This document shows, piece after piece, positions 12,301-23,940 of a stretch of 64,000 nucleotides of DNA. The notes beneath the pieces were generated by a model, which saw only the letters and a program-made list of their open reading frames with translations, was not told the origin of the DNA and made no database searches. Numbering within the stretch: the stretch's first letter is position 1; the number at the start of each line of letters is the position of its first letter. Origin of the DNA: Acanthochromis polyacanthus. Its lineage: Eukaryota > Chordata > Actinopteri > Pomacentridae. The position numbers and the translations under genes were made by a program. Location: contig NC_067124.1 of assembly GCF_021347895.1 (NCBI RefSeq), forward strand, positions 2,673,630 to 2,737,629, in the 5' to 3' direction.

Positions 12301-15300
12301 CTGAAACTCGTACCCTGAAACACAAGTTAAATCCACAGGTAACGAATATGTTTAGCTAAAACTTCCTAAATCTTTTTGGGTGAGAGCAAAAACTGTACTT
12401 ATACAGTCAGGAGCAGCAACAATAAAACAGTAAAACATCTGAAATTAGTCGTCATTGGTTATATTTGGACACTGAAGCTTTATATCCAGTCACAGCAATG
12501 ATTTTTATTAATGTAGTTTAGTGACATCCCGGGCTGTACAGTGGCATAGTGCTTAGCACTTTCGCCTTGCAGAAAGTAGGTCCCCAGTTCAAATCCTGGG
12601 CTGGGATCTTTCTGCATGGAGTTTGCATGTTCTCCCTGTGCATGCGTGGGTTTTCTCCGGGTACTCCGGCTTCCTCCCACAGTCCAAAAATATGCTGAGG
12701 TTAATTGGTTACTCTAAATTGCCCGTAGGTGTGAATGTGTGTGTGATTGTGTGTCTGTATATATAGCCCTGTGACAGACTGGTGACCTGTCCATGGTGTC
12801 CCCTGCCTTCACCCGAGTCAGCTGGGATAGACTCCAGCACCCCCCGCGACCCTAGTGAGGATAAAGTGGTGTATAGAGGATGGATAGATGGATGGATAGT
12901 GACATCCCCATGGTTGTGATTTTGATCTCTTCTATTCCTTCGTCTTTGAGGCTAAGACAAGACCAAGCAAACATCTGGTCACTTTCAAGACAAGACCTTC
13001 AAAAAGTTGTCTTGAGGCCAAGTTTGAGTACTATAAAAGTTATTATGATTTATAGTTTAAAAAAGGATTATAGGTGTTGCAGCGGAAGTACAGATAGGTC
13101 TGGTACCTCAGTGTGTGTGTGTCTATGTACAGATATAAAATCACTGGAGTTCCCCCTTAAATCAGCATAAATGTTTTTTTAATGAAATGCAGTATTTAAT
13201 AGATAATGGACTTCAGTCTGATGCAGTCATGATAGCGTGGTTATTGAAAGCAGCGGTTGTGCAAAATGTGTAATTTTGACAGAGCTCCATTTTAAATGAG
13301 CGCCAGCATCCACTGATGTCTGTCCACCCACTGCTGGAAGACATCCCTGTTGCTCCTCTGGTGGATGTTAACAGAAAGTAAAGTGGGGGAGATTTCCTGG
13401 AGGAAGTGTGCTTTTGCAATCATCAGAGCAGCTGCTGAAACGCAGAGGTGTATCCTGGCTGTCACAGTATCACCCAGTCAAAACAGGAATGACTGATCCT
13501 TCATAAGCTCAATCTGCACCTATTAGAGAATACTGACTTAAAGAATTATAGGTTTCTGCATGAATTCTTTTTCTGTTTTGCTGTTTAGTACTATGTGTAT
13601 GTATTGATCTGAACAGTTTGTTCCGAAAAAAATGGTAATTGATGTTGTTATAATTGCAGCAACAGTACTAGTGGTGCAGTTATGACATTAATAAGAGTCA
13701 TGATCCTCAGAAATAGACTACTGTGACCTGGGGAACCATGGCTGTGAACACAACTGTGTCAGCGTTCCAGAGTCCTACATATGCACGTGTAACAAAGGCT
13801 ACGTCCTCAATCTGGATGGAAAAACCTGCAGCAGTACGTGCCTTTTATCATTCTGCAACCAGATGAAACAACTGAAAATGCAAACTAAACAAATCTAGAG
13901 GAACATGACCCATGACAAAATCAAATGAACACACAGCAGGTTATGTTAAGCAAAACACAGTGATGTCTGTGCTCTTTTCTGTTTTTTTCATCCCAGAGAT
14001 TGATCACTGTGCTGATGGCAGACACGGCTGTGAACAGGAGTTCATGAACACAGCAGACTCCTGTGTATGCAAATGTAGAGAAGGCTACACACTCAGACCA
14101 GATGGGAAAACATGCAAGAGTAAGAGGTTCTATCCTTCTTTTGTAAATCAAACAAAAGTTCTATGCTTTCATTACATTTGTATAGCATGAAAATGTTATA
14201 ATGCTGCACACTGTCGTATCAGTTGTCCCTGTCTATAGCAAAAACAAGCCTGATATTCTCTGATGAAAATGTGTCACATTGAAGTCTGGAGTTAAATTTC
14301 TTCTGTTGGTGCTCACAGAAACAATATGAAGAACACAGGACACATTTAGATATTTGTATTTGAATCTGCAACAAGATCCATCCATCCATTGTCTACACAC
14401 CACTTAATCCTCATCAGGGTCATGGAGGGATGGAGTCTATCCCAGTAGCTTGGAAAATCCAAACTGAATCTCCATGTAATCTCCTATTTCCATGTTAGGA
14501 GATACAGGAGAGAGATACAGGCCTTTATTTGTATTTATATTAATACATAATACATAAATAAAGTCAGTCTGGATTTTCCAGGCAACTATCCCAGCAGACT
14601 TAGGGTGAAGGCAGGGGACACCTGGACAGGTAACAGTCTATCACAGGACTACATATAGAGACAAACAATCACACTCACATTCACACCTACAGACCATTTA
14701 GAATCACCAGTTAACCTCAGCATGTTTTTGGACTACCTGTCCAGGGTGTCCCCTGCCTTCGCCCGAGTCAGCTGGGATAGGGTCCAGCACCCCCCATGAC
14801 CCTAGTGAGGCTAAAGCGATGTATAGAGAATGGATGGATGGATGTTTTTTGACTGTGGGAGGAAGCTGGAGAACCTGGAGAAACCCCACATATGTACAGG
14901 GAGAACTTGCAAACTCCATGCAGAAATATCCCAAGAACCGGGGATCTTCTTGCTGCAAGGCGACAGAGCTAACCACCACTCCAATGTGCAACCTTCAACA
15001 ACATCAAACTAAACCTATTCAGAAGAACAACAATCACCTCAGAATTCAGTTCTCTCTGTACTGATTTTCTATCTGTTTCTGCAGAGATTGATCACTGTGC
15101 TGATGGCACCCATGGGTGTGAACAGGAGTTTATGAACACAGAGGACAGCTGTTTGTGTAAATGCAGAAAAGGCTACACACTCAGACCTGATGGGAAAACA
15201 TGCAAGAGTAAGAAGTTTTTGTTATTCTTTTATTTATCTAATGAAAGTGGTTGTAGATTTTCTTTATATTTGCGTAACATAAAGTCAGTGATTAACAACA

Positions 15301-18300
15301 TGTTTAATGCTGCACACATTCACATCAGTTGTCTGAGTGTACAGGAAGAAGCCTCGTTAGACTGATAAAACATGTTACATTGAAGTGTAGGACTCGTGAT
15401 CTGTTAGATATCTGCAGTTAGATTTCTTCTGTTTGTGCTCATAGAAGCAATATGAAGAGCACAGAGCAGCTTGAGCAGGTCTTCTTTTATAACGTGCTGT
15501 AAATGTGCCTCGGAATTTCAAATAATCTGTCCTGAGATTTAGATATTTGTGCTGCACAGATGAAAATCTACAACAACAAGAAATAAAAATTCTTCAGAAG
15601 AACAACAATTACCTTAGATTTTAGTCCCATCTGCACTGATTCACTATTTTCTGCAGAGATTGATCACTGTGCGGATGGCACCCATGGGTGTGAACAGGAG
15701 TTTATGAACACAGAGGACAGCTGTGTGTGTAAATGCAGAAAAGGCTACACACTCAGACCTGATGGGAAAACATGCAAGAGTAAGTAAACAATTAATCTTT
15801 TTTATTGCTGCAATGTATTTAGCAAAGAAATTTTTGTTTTTCTCTTAATTTTAGAATCTGCAAACCCTTCTTTAACAGTGATGTCTTACTGATTTGCATC
15901 ATCTTTGTATGAACACTGATGTTTACTAGATGTCCTCCAGTTATTTAACAGGTTATTTAAAGGGCCACAAGAAGCTTGATGATTAGTAATAATTACTAGT
16001 CTTGAATAGAAGGTTTACCACATTTCAAACCGTTGATGACTCAAAACTTCAGTCAAATAGCTGTCAGGATCAACATCATCTGGCTGTCTGGGGTTAGATA
16101 GCCTTATTTTCTCATCGCTGATGCACTGGAACAGTGTAGCAAAGAAACATCAAACTTAGTTCTAGTTAATATGTTCAGCAGAGGAATAAACACATCATGT
16201 AATAGTATAAGGTTCAGTCAGTAGGATGAACCCCCTGGTGCAGTAAATATCCACAACAAATTCTACGGCGATCCAGGCATCATGTACCCGATGCACACTA
16301 CCGTTCAAAAGTTTGGGGTCACCTAAAAATGTTCTTATTTTTGGAAAAAAATGCATTTTTTCAATGACGATAACATTAAATGAATGATAAATCCAGTGTA
16401 GACATAGTTAATGTGCTAAATGACTATTGTAGCTGTAAACAGCTGATTTTTAATGGAATATCTCCATAGGGGTACAGAGGAACATTTCCAGCAACCATCA
16501 CTCCTGTGTTCTAATGCTACATTGTGTTAGCTAATGGTGTTGAAAGGCTCACTGATGATTAGAAAACCCTTGTGCAGTTATGTTAGCACATGGATAAAAG
16601 TGGGAGTTTTCATGGAAAACGTGAAATTGCTTGAGTGACCCCAAATTTTTGAATGGCAGTGCATAAAGCTGCTTACACCAAAACATAGCCTACACATGGG
16701 GCTGCAAGGTTATTCACAGATTCTCTTCTCTGAATTATTTTTGATAAATGTGTGAGATGTATTTATTCCCATCAGGTAATTATTACTTGAGACTACAGGA
16801 AATGTCAGGAGGTCATCAAAAACATCAGCCTTCAGCAACAATGAGTGGACAGTAGCTTTTGAGAGATTTGTCTGCCTGCCTGCGTGTGTGTGTGTGTGTG
16901 TTATCTATCTGTCATCTTAATGGTGTTTATAAGATACATCTGTTTAATCTCCTGCAGATATGGATCATTGTGCTGACGGGAAACATGGCTGTGAGCAGGA
17001 GTTCATGAGCACAGAAGATTCATGTGTGTGCAAATGCAGAGCAGGATTCACGCTGCAGCCTGATGGGAAAACATGTCAGAGTGAGTCCAAGCTCATTCGT
17101 CGTACGAAATATTCAGCCAACTCCAGATAACAAAATGATACTGAATGTTCAAGCTCAATGATTCAGTGGGATTTTTAGAGAGAACTGCTTTTGATTCCAT
17201 GCCCACAGTCAGGAATATAAGCTGTTTAATAGAGATTCTTGCTGATTTAGTGGGAGGCTTCTGATTCTCATATTTTCATTTTAACTCATGTTAAGCTGTA
17301 GACATTTGATGCCAGCATAACAGGACAGCATGATCTTTTTTTTTGAGGCAAAGTAAGCCAAATTCAAAACCCAGGCCAATCCTCCATCAACATGTTTTCA
17401 AATGTTTCTATGATATTTTTTGTTCCCTATTCCGGTATTTACGTGTTACATAATTTTGATCGAGTCTTGAACCATTTGTGAGGTCAGAGTTAATCCCAAC
17501 ACTCGCTCAAAATCCAATTTTTTGCCCTTCCTCTGGATTAAGGCAGATATTCTGTGTCTATGTTTACCACCACAGCGCATTCATATTTCAGAAAGTTATT
17601 AGTCTTTTTCTTTTGGACCAGAAACCGCTTGGTTAATAACACTGACAGCCATAACGGATGATGATTTACTGCCTCTCAAAATATATCACATAGATATGAA
17701 TTCTTTAAAATGCCACTGCAGCATCAAAATAGATTTTTTTTGTACAATTAAACCCATAGGTCTGGATCTTCATCAGACAGTGAACTATGGCTATATTATA
17801 TTACTCTTATATACACTGACTGTCCAAAACAATGTCACACTCTAATATTTCATTTGACCTTTAGCTCTGAGAACGACACACGCTCACTGTGGCATCGCTT
17901 CAATAAGCTTCTGCAATGTCACAGCATTTATTTCTGTCCAGAGATGCATTCCTTCTTCACTAAGATCTTACATTGATGATGAGAGAGTTGGACTGCTACA
18001 CAAAGTTTCCTCCAGAACATCCCAGAGATTCTCAGTGGGGCTGAGGTCTGGACTCTGTGGAGGACAATCCATCTCATGCTCCCTGATCCACTCATTCTCA
18101 ATGTGAGCCTCATGAATCCTGGCAGCGTCATCTTGTAACATGCCCATGAACATCAGGGAAGAAAAACTCCACTGATAGAAAGACCTGCTCATTCAGTATG
18201 TTCAGGTATCAGCTGACCTCATTGTTTGGGAATATAACGTTGCTGAATCTGACCAACCACAGATCATAACTCTAACCCCCACAGGCTGGTAGGAACTAGC

Positions 18301-21300
18301 CACCATGAGGACATCACTTTATCTGCCTCTCTTCTTACCCTGATGCCCCCACCACTCTGGAACAGGGTAAATCTGGACTCATCAGACCACATGACCTTCT
18401 TTCATTGATCCAGAGTCCAACCTTTATGCTACCTAGCAAACTGAAGCCTTTTATTTCTGATTAGCCTCCCTGATCAGTGGTTTTCTTAGAGCTACAGCTG
18501 TTTAGTCCCAATTCTTTGAGTTCCCTTCACATTGTGCGCATAGAAATGTTCTTACTTTCACTATTACACATAACCATGAGTTCTACTGTTGATTTCCTAC
18601 GATCATCTAAGAGTTTGTTCTGACCTCATTTGTTCCTGGTAGATGATGGTTCTCCACTATCCTTCAGGTTTTCATAAGGTGTTGGACGGTTCTTAACCTG
18701 TTTTTAGTAGTTTTATCTCCTTAGTTGTTTTCCTTGATTGATGCAAACCAATAATTTGACCTTTCTGAGACAGATGAACATCCTTTCTATGACCACAGGA
18801 TATGTCTTCCAACATGGTTGTTTAAGAAATGAGAAGCCCCTCACTGCATCAGCTGGAGTTAAAGAAGTTGTTGCAGCTGAAACGTATTTATCACTGTAGT
18901 AATTATCCAATGAAGGCTCTTACCTATTGGTTAAATCCAAGTGGTGACTTTTTTTTGAACGGGCACTGCATCTTATGTACTGTATTTTGAGGAATTTATG
19001 TTCTCAGTCCATGATCTCAGTTGTCTGTGATATAGTACTAAGTAAACATGTATTAGAACAGTATTTATAATGTCCTTGTTCCCAACAGAGAAAGACTGCA
19101 GCGATAGCATCATGGATCTAGTTTTTGTGATCGATGGATCCAAGAGTCTGGGTCCAGCCAACTTTGAGCTTGTCAAACAGTTTGTAAATGGCATCGTGGA
19201 CTCACTGAACATTTCCAGGATGGGAACACACGTGGGCCTTCTTCAGTACTCCACCAAGGTGCGCACAGAGTTTACTCTGAACCAGTACAGCACTGCACGG
19301 GACATCAAGCAGGCAGTGACCCGGATGCAGTACATGGGGAGAGGCTCCATGACCGGCTCAGCTCTACGGCACATGCACGAGTTCAGCTTTTCAGCCAAAG
19401 AAGGTGCCAGACCGAACACCCCGCGAGTCAGCATCGTGTTCACGGATGGAAGATCACAGGATGACGTTTCTGAATGGGCCACCAAAGCAAAGAACTCTGG
19501 TACATGTATATTCTCATCTTGCCATCCTAATGTACTACAGTACAATCAAAGTATCTTCTTTCTATTAGTTTCACGTCATAATTCTGTGTTGTTGTACTTC
19601 AGGGGTCACAATATACACCTTGGGTGTTGGCAAAGCTATTGAACAGGAGCTGAGAGAAATTGCATCAGAGCCTGATGAGAAGCATCTGTATTATGCTGAG
19701 GATTTTGAGAAAATGGGAGAAATTACAAAGAAACTCAAGTCCAGGATATGTACAGGTACTCCACACGAGGCTGAAATGCGTTGTCAAACAATGATCTGGA
19801 ACCAAACAGGGCCTCAAAAACACTAAATCTAAATGAATGTCAGGTTAATACTCTGTGCCGTGCTGTTTAGGCGGAAGTATAATTTCCTGAAGGACAATTT
19901 GCTGAAAATGTTGGGTTAAAAATTTCCCTCCATCATAATGGTGCATCACTGCCACCTGCTGCTGCCATAATAATCTCTGACATATCAGCAGCACAGCAGC
20001 ACTCCTTTTATCTCTTTATCTCAGCAGTCACACACACACACTCAACTGTGTCTCACTCACATTCTGTACAGACAGGACAGAAAACAGAGAAGGATTTTTC
20101 TCACCTCATTATTTTCCCCCACAGACAAACCATCTGATGACAGCATGTGCCAGTGTGAGAACGTGATAATGTTTCAGAGCCAAGTCACTGAGAAGCTGAA
20201 GAACCTGCTACAGAATAATATCCTTTTCTGCCACAGTTTTATCTGAGCTTGTAAAACCATCCTGCAGATGCCATAACCAGCTACTGACATTAACTGTCAG
20301 TCTTTACACATTTGTAACAAGAGAAGAACATAACATGAACACGCACGTATATATGTAGATTTCATCTGATTGTTTGTGTCAGAAAGTATTTCTTTTGACA
20401 CATTTATTACACATTTTTACTGTTCAAAAGTTTGGGTTCACTCCGACAATTTCATGTTTTCCATGAAAACTCACACTTTTATCCATGTGCTAACATAACT
20501 GCACAAGGGTTTTCTAATCATCAATGAGCCTTTCATCACCATTAGCTAACACAATGTAGCATTAGAACACAGGAGTGATGGTTGCTGGAAATGTTCCTCT
20601 GTACCCCTATGGAGATATTCCATTAAAAATCAGACGTTTACAGCTACAATAGTCATTTACCACATTAACTATGTCTATACTGGATGTATCATTCATTTAA
20701 TGTTGTCTACAATGACATAAATATCTGTTCTTTCAAAAATAAGGACATTTCTAAGTGACCCCAAACTTTTAAACTGTAGTGTATATACCGTATTTTTTAA
20801 TTTAACAAATAATATGGGCAATCGCAATCAGATTATTGTCATAATAATGATGCTATTATAAATTGAGTGGTTATTTAAAGGTCCCATACACCGGCTGTTT
20901 TCAGTAAATAAATGAAAGTCTAACATGTCCCTGTAATACGTCCTCAAATTTTCAGCTTGAAAGATAGTTAATTTTTACCATGACTGTATAATTACTGTTT
21001 TTAGCCCTGTTCTAAATGGACTGTTTTAGCGTCTGACAGTGTAAGTACAGCTGAGCTGCTGCTGTCCACCCCCTTCAGAAAGAAAACTCTTCCTGTGTCT
21101 ATGATTATCAGTGTAGAGCAACAGTGCTAACAACAAGCAGCTGCAGATGTGAATGTGTGTAATATTAGATTTCTATCGCTTTTAAGTTTCTATCTGAGTG
21201 ATTTGAGAAATAGCACCAAATTCACAGCACAGGTGTTATTTGTAACGGGTTTATGAGGACTTTGTAAGACAACAGTTTTTAAAATATATACTTTAGTGGT

Positions 21301-23137
21301 ACAGATCCAGAGCTTGGAAATGACTATAAAGGAACTGTGTTTCAGGCACTGTTTCAAGCTCATTTCATTGTCTGATAAAAACAAAAAATACGTAAATGAG
21401 AACAACTGTACTGGGAAATCTGCAGCATAGAGTAGGAGAGAAGCAAAAAAAGAGTTTAGGTTGCACTGAATTATAATAAGCAACGTTAAGACACTTTAAA
21501 CCCACTTCTTGTTTATAGGTTTTTACATTGCTCTTAAAATGTTCACACTATTTTAATGTCTCTCAGCATTACATTTTCCACAGAGCTCAGACCTGTGAAG
21601 ATGTGATCAAAACAAACGTTGACATTAGCTGCAGGTGTTATACAGCATACTAACTTCAGGATTCTCCTATTGCTGTATGGACATGGCCATCAGTAATGAA
21701 AATAAAGCTGTACTTCACTATTCTGTGCATGGTAGCTGTGTTGTAAATGTGATTTAGCATGAGGCTGTCACATTCGTTTTCCTTTAAAACTGTGTGGACA
21801 ACATTTTTCTGTCAAGTTACTCAAAACTGGAAATGCTGGTAAGGGCTGAAGAAAAATGAGTCTTCGAACATGAAAATGTGTCAGTAAGTCAAAATGTTGG
21901 ACAGTTTTATAGACAAAGTAAAAACAACAAGAAAAAAACAGGTCTGCTGCATATATGATGACAGGCAACACAAGTGCAGCCTTTCTGGTCAAATCAGTTA
22001 CTGCCATTCACAATTACCTCTGAATGTGAAATGCAAAGTGTTCATTAGCATGAGAGTCTGAGCACACTAACTTCAGGATTCTCCTATTGCTATGTGGACA
22101 TTGCCATCAATAATGAAAATAATCCACTTTCAGTTCCTCAGGTGCTGGGTGTGCATGAACACTCTTTTGTTCACTCTTGCAGTCAACAGGGGCTTTGCTC
22201 ATATCTAAAAAATGTTAAAGTAAGCAAAAGCAGCAAAAGTAAAGATCTAAACTTCGAACAACAACAATACACAATTAAAGATGGATTTTCACTATGTGTG
22301 ACATTTACCTGGAAATTCTCTTTCACATAGAAAAGAAATTTATAGGTTTTTAGAGTTACTGCAACCTCATTATCAGGAGCAGGAGGAGAAGTCAGGAAAC
22401 AATAGCTAACAAGAAAAGCACTCAGAGAGCGCAGTACTCCACCAAGCCTCTGTAGGATTTCCCACAGATCAGTCCCAGTTAGTCCGCAGTGGTTGATCTG
22501 TAGTAGGATCACAATCATGTGATCATCAGCAGGCAGCTGATGTAGTGTTCACTTGTTGTCATGGTTACAGTGACGCTGTGACACTATCTTGCAATGCTAC
22601 AGAAATCTTTAACAAATCAATGAATCCAGACTTTAAGCCACATCACTGCCAAAATCGAATCATTTGGTCCTTGTGTCATTTCTGACCTTCCCTGAAAATT
22701 TAATCCAAATCCGTTTGGCCATTTTTGAGCAATATTGTGCACAGATAAACAGATAGACAAACGTACGCCGATCGTGACATCACTCCACCACATTCCTTGG
22801 AAATAAATACCAGGTGTGACTATAAACCGCCCTTTCAGAGTGGTAAAAATACTTTTAAATAACCTTTACGTGATGTTGAGGGTGTTGGGCGTGTTGACAT
22901 TCTAGCTTTTAAAATTTTTCTCCAGTATTTACCAGCTCTTCCTGCTCCTGGTGATGGTTTTAAAGGAAAATATGTCTTTGCTTCTTTTCTCTAACTCTTG
23001 TTCATTATGTTTGGATGTCTGGTTTCTAGGTCTTGTGAGCTCACTTGGATTTCTTTTCTAAAATTTCCTTAACATACCCACTTGAAGCCATGTCAAAGAG
23101 ACTGGAGACTCTTGAGAATCAACTTGTGCATAAATAA
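9367..23137 (+). CDS. matn2: Matrilin-2
   Basis: Secreted extracellular-matrix adaptor that links collagens, fibrillin, fibronectin and other matrilins. Exons: 9367-9493, 9578-10150, 10243-10365, 11670-11792, 13711-13833, 13997-14119, 15085-15207, 15657-15779, 16958-17080, 19089-19499, 19603-19755, 20125-20217, 23082-23137; 2274 nt, 757 aa, phase closes. A signal peptide ([14 protein letters not shown]) and basic linker precede vWA1 (about 43-233, MIDAS DSSRS at 58-62). Seven EGF modules of 41 residues follow (234-520), then vWA2 (521-708, MIDAS DGSKS) and a C-terminal coiled coil (709-757) with the CQC cysteines that crosslink oligomers. All junctions are phase 1. Human matrilin-2 has ten EGF modules and a unique segment before the coiled coil; both are shortened here. 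The start is the only ATG in the signal-peptide exon; a 5' UTR exon probably lies upstream. The last intron is AT-AC. Confidence 0.93.
10878..11460 (-). mobile_element. TTAA-flanked element with RecQ-like fragment
   Basis: TTAA at 10874-10877 and 11461-11464 flank about 583 bp whose ends are imperfect inverted repeats: the left end carries GTGAATTTCATAACCTGGC and the right end, read backwards, GTGAAATTCATAACCTTGCC. TTAA duplications are characteristic of piggyBac and Kolobok superfamilies. The element carries a truncated helicase frame on the minus strand (next entry) and no transposase. It lies in the matn2 intron between EGF exons 1 and 2, in antisense orientation to the gene. Confidence 0.65.
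10914..11252 (-). pseudogene. RecQ-family helicase N-terminal fragment
   Basis: The 112-codon frame starts [15 protein letters not shown] and contains LKEEQREAL, resembling the RecQ Q-motif region, then [13 protein letters not shown], which matches RecQ motif I (usually PTGFGKS). The Walker A lysine is replaced by glutamate, so ATP binding would be lost. Similarity fades after about residue 60 and the frame stops before motifs Ia-VI, so no functional helicase is encoded. It is probably the 5' remnant of a larger mobile-element ORF. Its ATG is downstream of a GC-richer stretch at 11270-11400 that may be the element's own promoter region. Superfamily call is by motif; the source element is inferred. 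Confidence 0.65.
12531..12896 (+). mobile_element. tRNA-derived SINE copy 3 with 12-bp TSD
   Basis: This is the best preserved copy. The head has TGGCATAGTGCTTAGC (A-box-like) and GTTCAAATCCTGG (B-box-like), followed by the body and a GGAT/ATGG tail. Identical flanks TAGTGACATCCC at 12519-12530 and 12897-12908 are the target duplication. It sits in the matn2 intron between EGF exons 2 and 3. Confidence 0.88.
14378..14997. mobile_element. Composite nest: SINE with two internal insertions
   Basis: An inverted SINE copy (14378-14445, 14595-14734, 14846-14997) is interrupted twice. The first insert, 14446-14585, is a 140-bp AT-rich piece with GGAAAATCCA inverted ends and a 9-bp duplication CTATCCCAG (14437-14445 and 14586-14594). 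The second, about 14735-14845, is a 5'-truncated SINE tail in the opposite orientation, flanked by a near-duplicate TTTTTGGACT. The nest occupies the intron after EGF exon 4 of matn2. Confidence 0.75.
16294..16664 (+). mobile_element. TA-flanked MITE copy 2
   Basis: About 370 bp, starting CACACTACCGTTCAAAAGTT and ending in the inverted counterpart TTGAATGGCAGTGCATA. It shares the long conserved core (AATCCAGTGTAGACAT...CTCCATAGGGGTACAGAGG) with four other copies in this window. It is in the matn2 intron before EGF exon 7. Confidence 0.82.
17812..18970 (-). mobile_element. Decayed Tc1-like element
   Basis: Left end TACACTGACTGTCCAAAACA and right end, read backwards, 'cagtgcccgttcaaaaaaaagtcaccacttgg', resemble the fish Tc1 ends that start CACTGCCTGGCCAAAAA. 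On the minus strand the frame at 17968-18192 keeps a transposase core ([10 protein letters not shown] and [16 protein letters not shown], compare HDNA... and [12 protein letters not shown]). Many stops and indels break the rest. The element is far older than the one at 2142 and sits in the matn2 intron before vWA2. Confidence 0.75.
20416..20783 (-). mobile_element. TA-flanked MITE copy 3
   Basis: An inverted copy of the five-member MITE family. It begins 'ttactgttcaaaagtttggg' and ends 'aaactgtagtgtata'. It is inside the AT-AC intron, about 200 bp from the U12 donor, and evidently tolerated there. Confidence 0.8.
22405..22800 (-). repeat. Dispersed fish repeat (SINE/LINE-tail-like)
   Basis: Contains phrases common in teleost interspersed repeats: 'cactcagagagcgcagtactcc', 'aatcatttggtccttgtgtc', 'aatccaaatccgtttggcca' and 'cagataaacagatagacaaacg'. 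No coding region or clean ends were found. It lies in the matn2 AT-AC intron. The class is uncertain. Confidence 0.45.
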
Positions 23138-23940
23138 AAGGCTGAAACCTGCCCGTCCCTCCTATAACCTGCAGCGTAGCATTCACGGGATCCTGCTCAA
23201 CAATATGCAAATAAAATGCCTTCTACTGAACATATTTATACACTTTTCTAGCAACACAATGCATTTTTGTTTTAAATATTCTTTAATACCAAATCACATA
23301 AATATCTCTTTGTACAGCAGACTGACAATTAAACATTTAAACCTCATATTTCTGGTACGTGTATTCATTTTTCACTGATGGGGAATTTTAAACAGTCTCT
23401 GAATGTTCAATGGTACTGAACTATTTGTCAGAACAAACAAAATAATTGGAGTCCATTATATTCTGAATCAAAAACATTACAAACATAAAGCTAAGCTAAA
23501 CAGAAACGTGTTTGTTGTGGATGTGCTATTATAAACATTGCCACTAGGCGGTGGATCTCTTCCAGAGGGGACTGTCCTATAAAGGGGAGGGTACACACTT
23601 TGTGCACATGTTTGCCTCCTCCTCCTGTATGAATAGTGTGTCTGTGAGCAGGAGGCAGTCAGGAAGCATTCAGAAAGACTGCCTGCATTGCTTAGCTGCA
23701 TGCTCATAGCAGATGGTTGTGTGAGGCAGGAGGGCAGCAGGCCATGCATGAACACACAGACAGACAGGGGAGATAATGGTGCCCAGCTTCTCTTAGGAAC
23801 TGAACAGAGTGTAGCTGTTCATGTTTTCACCACCAGACAGTCTCTGTCTTAGAAAGTAGACATCACTGAGACTTGTGTGATTCTGCTCCTATAACAGCTT
23901 CCAAGTTTTGATCCATCTCAGCTCGTTCTTTTTTCCAAAC
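23138..23940 (+). promoter_or_regulatory. matn2-erich5 spacer with TATA-like box
   Basis: The spacer is only 0.8 kb from the matn2 stop to the erich5 start. AATAAA at 23210-23215 is a likely matn2 poly(A) signal. TATAAAGG at 23578-23585, 356 bp before the erich5 ATG, is a candidate TATA box. In human RPL30 lies here; no ribosomal-protein coding sequence is visible on either strand. Confidence 0.4.

Larger units (their letters stand above)
20218..23081 (+). other. matn2: U12-type AT-AC intron of matn2
   Basis: The coiled-coil exon ends after CTACAGAATA at 20217. The intron opens with ATATCCTTTT (20218-20227), the U12 AT-AC 5' splice-site consensus. It ends TTCCTTAACATACCCAC, with an exact U12 branch-site match TTCCTTAAC at 23065-23073 and AC at 23080-23081. 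The branch adenosine lies about ten bases before the 3' end, as U12 introns require. Joining gives [20 protein letters not shown] then HK-stop, a heptad-like coiled coil matching the matrilin C-terminus, whereas reading through gives a stop after ten unrelated residues. An AT-AC intron in the coiled-coil region is a known feature of matrilin genes. Confidence 0.93.

Noticed and set aside
20125..20247. matn2 ending by read-through at the TGA after the coiled-coil exon
   Set aside because: The ten extra residues are unrelated to matrilins, while U12 splicing to 23082 restores the expected coiled-coil end.
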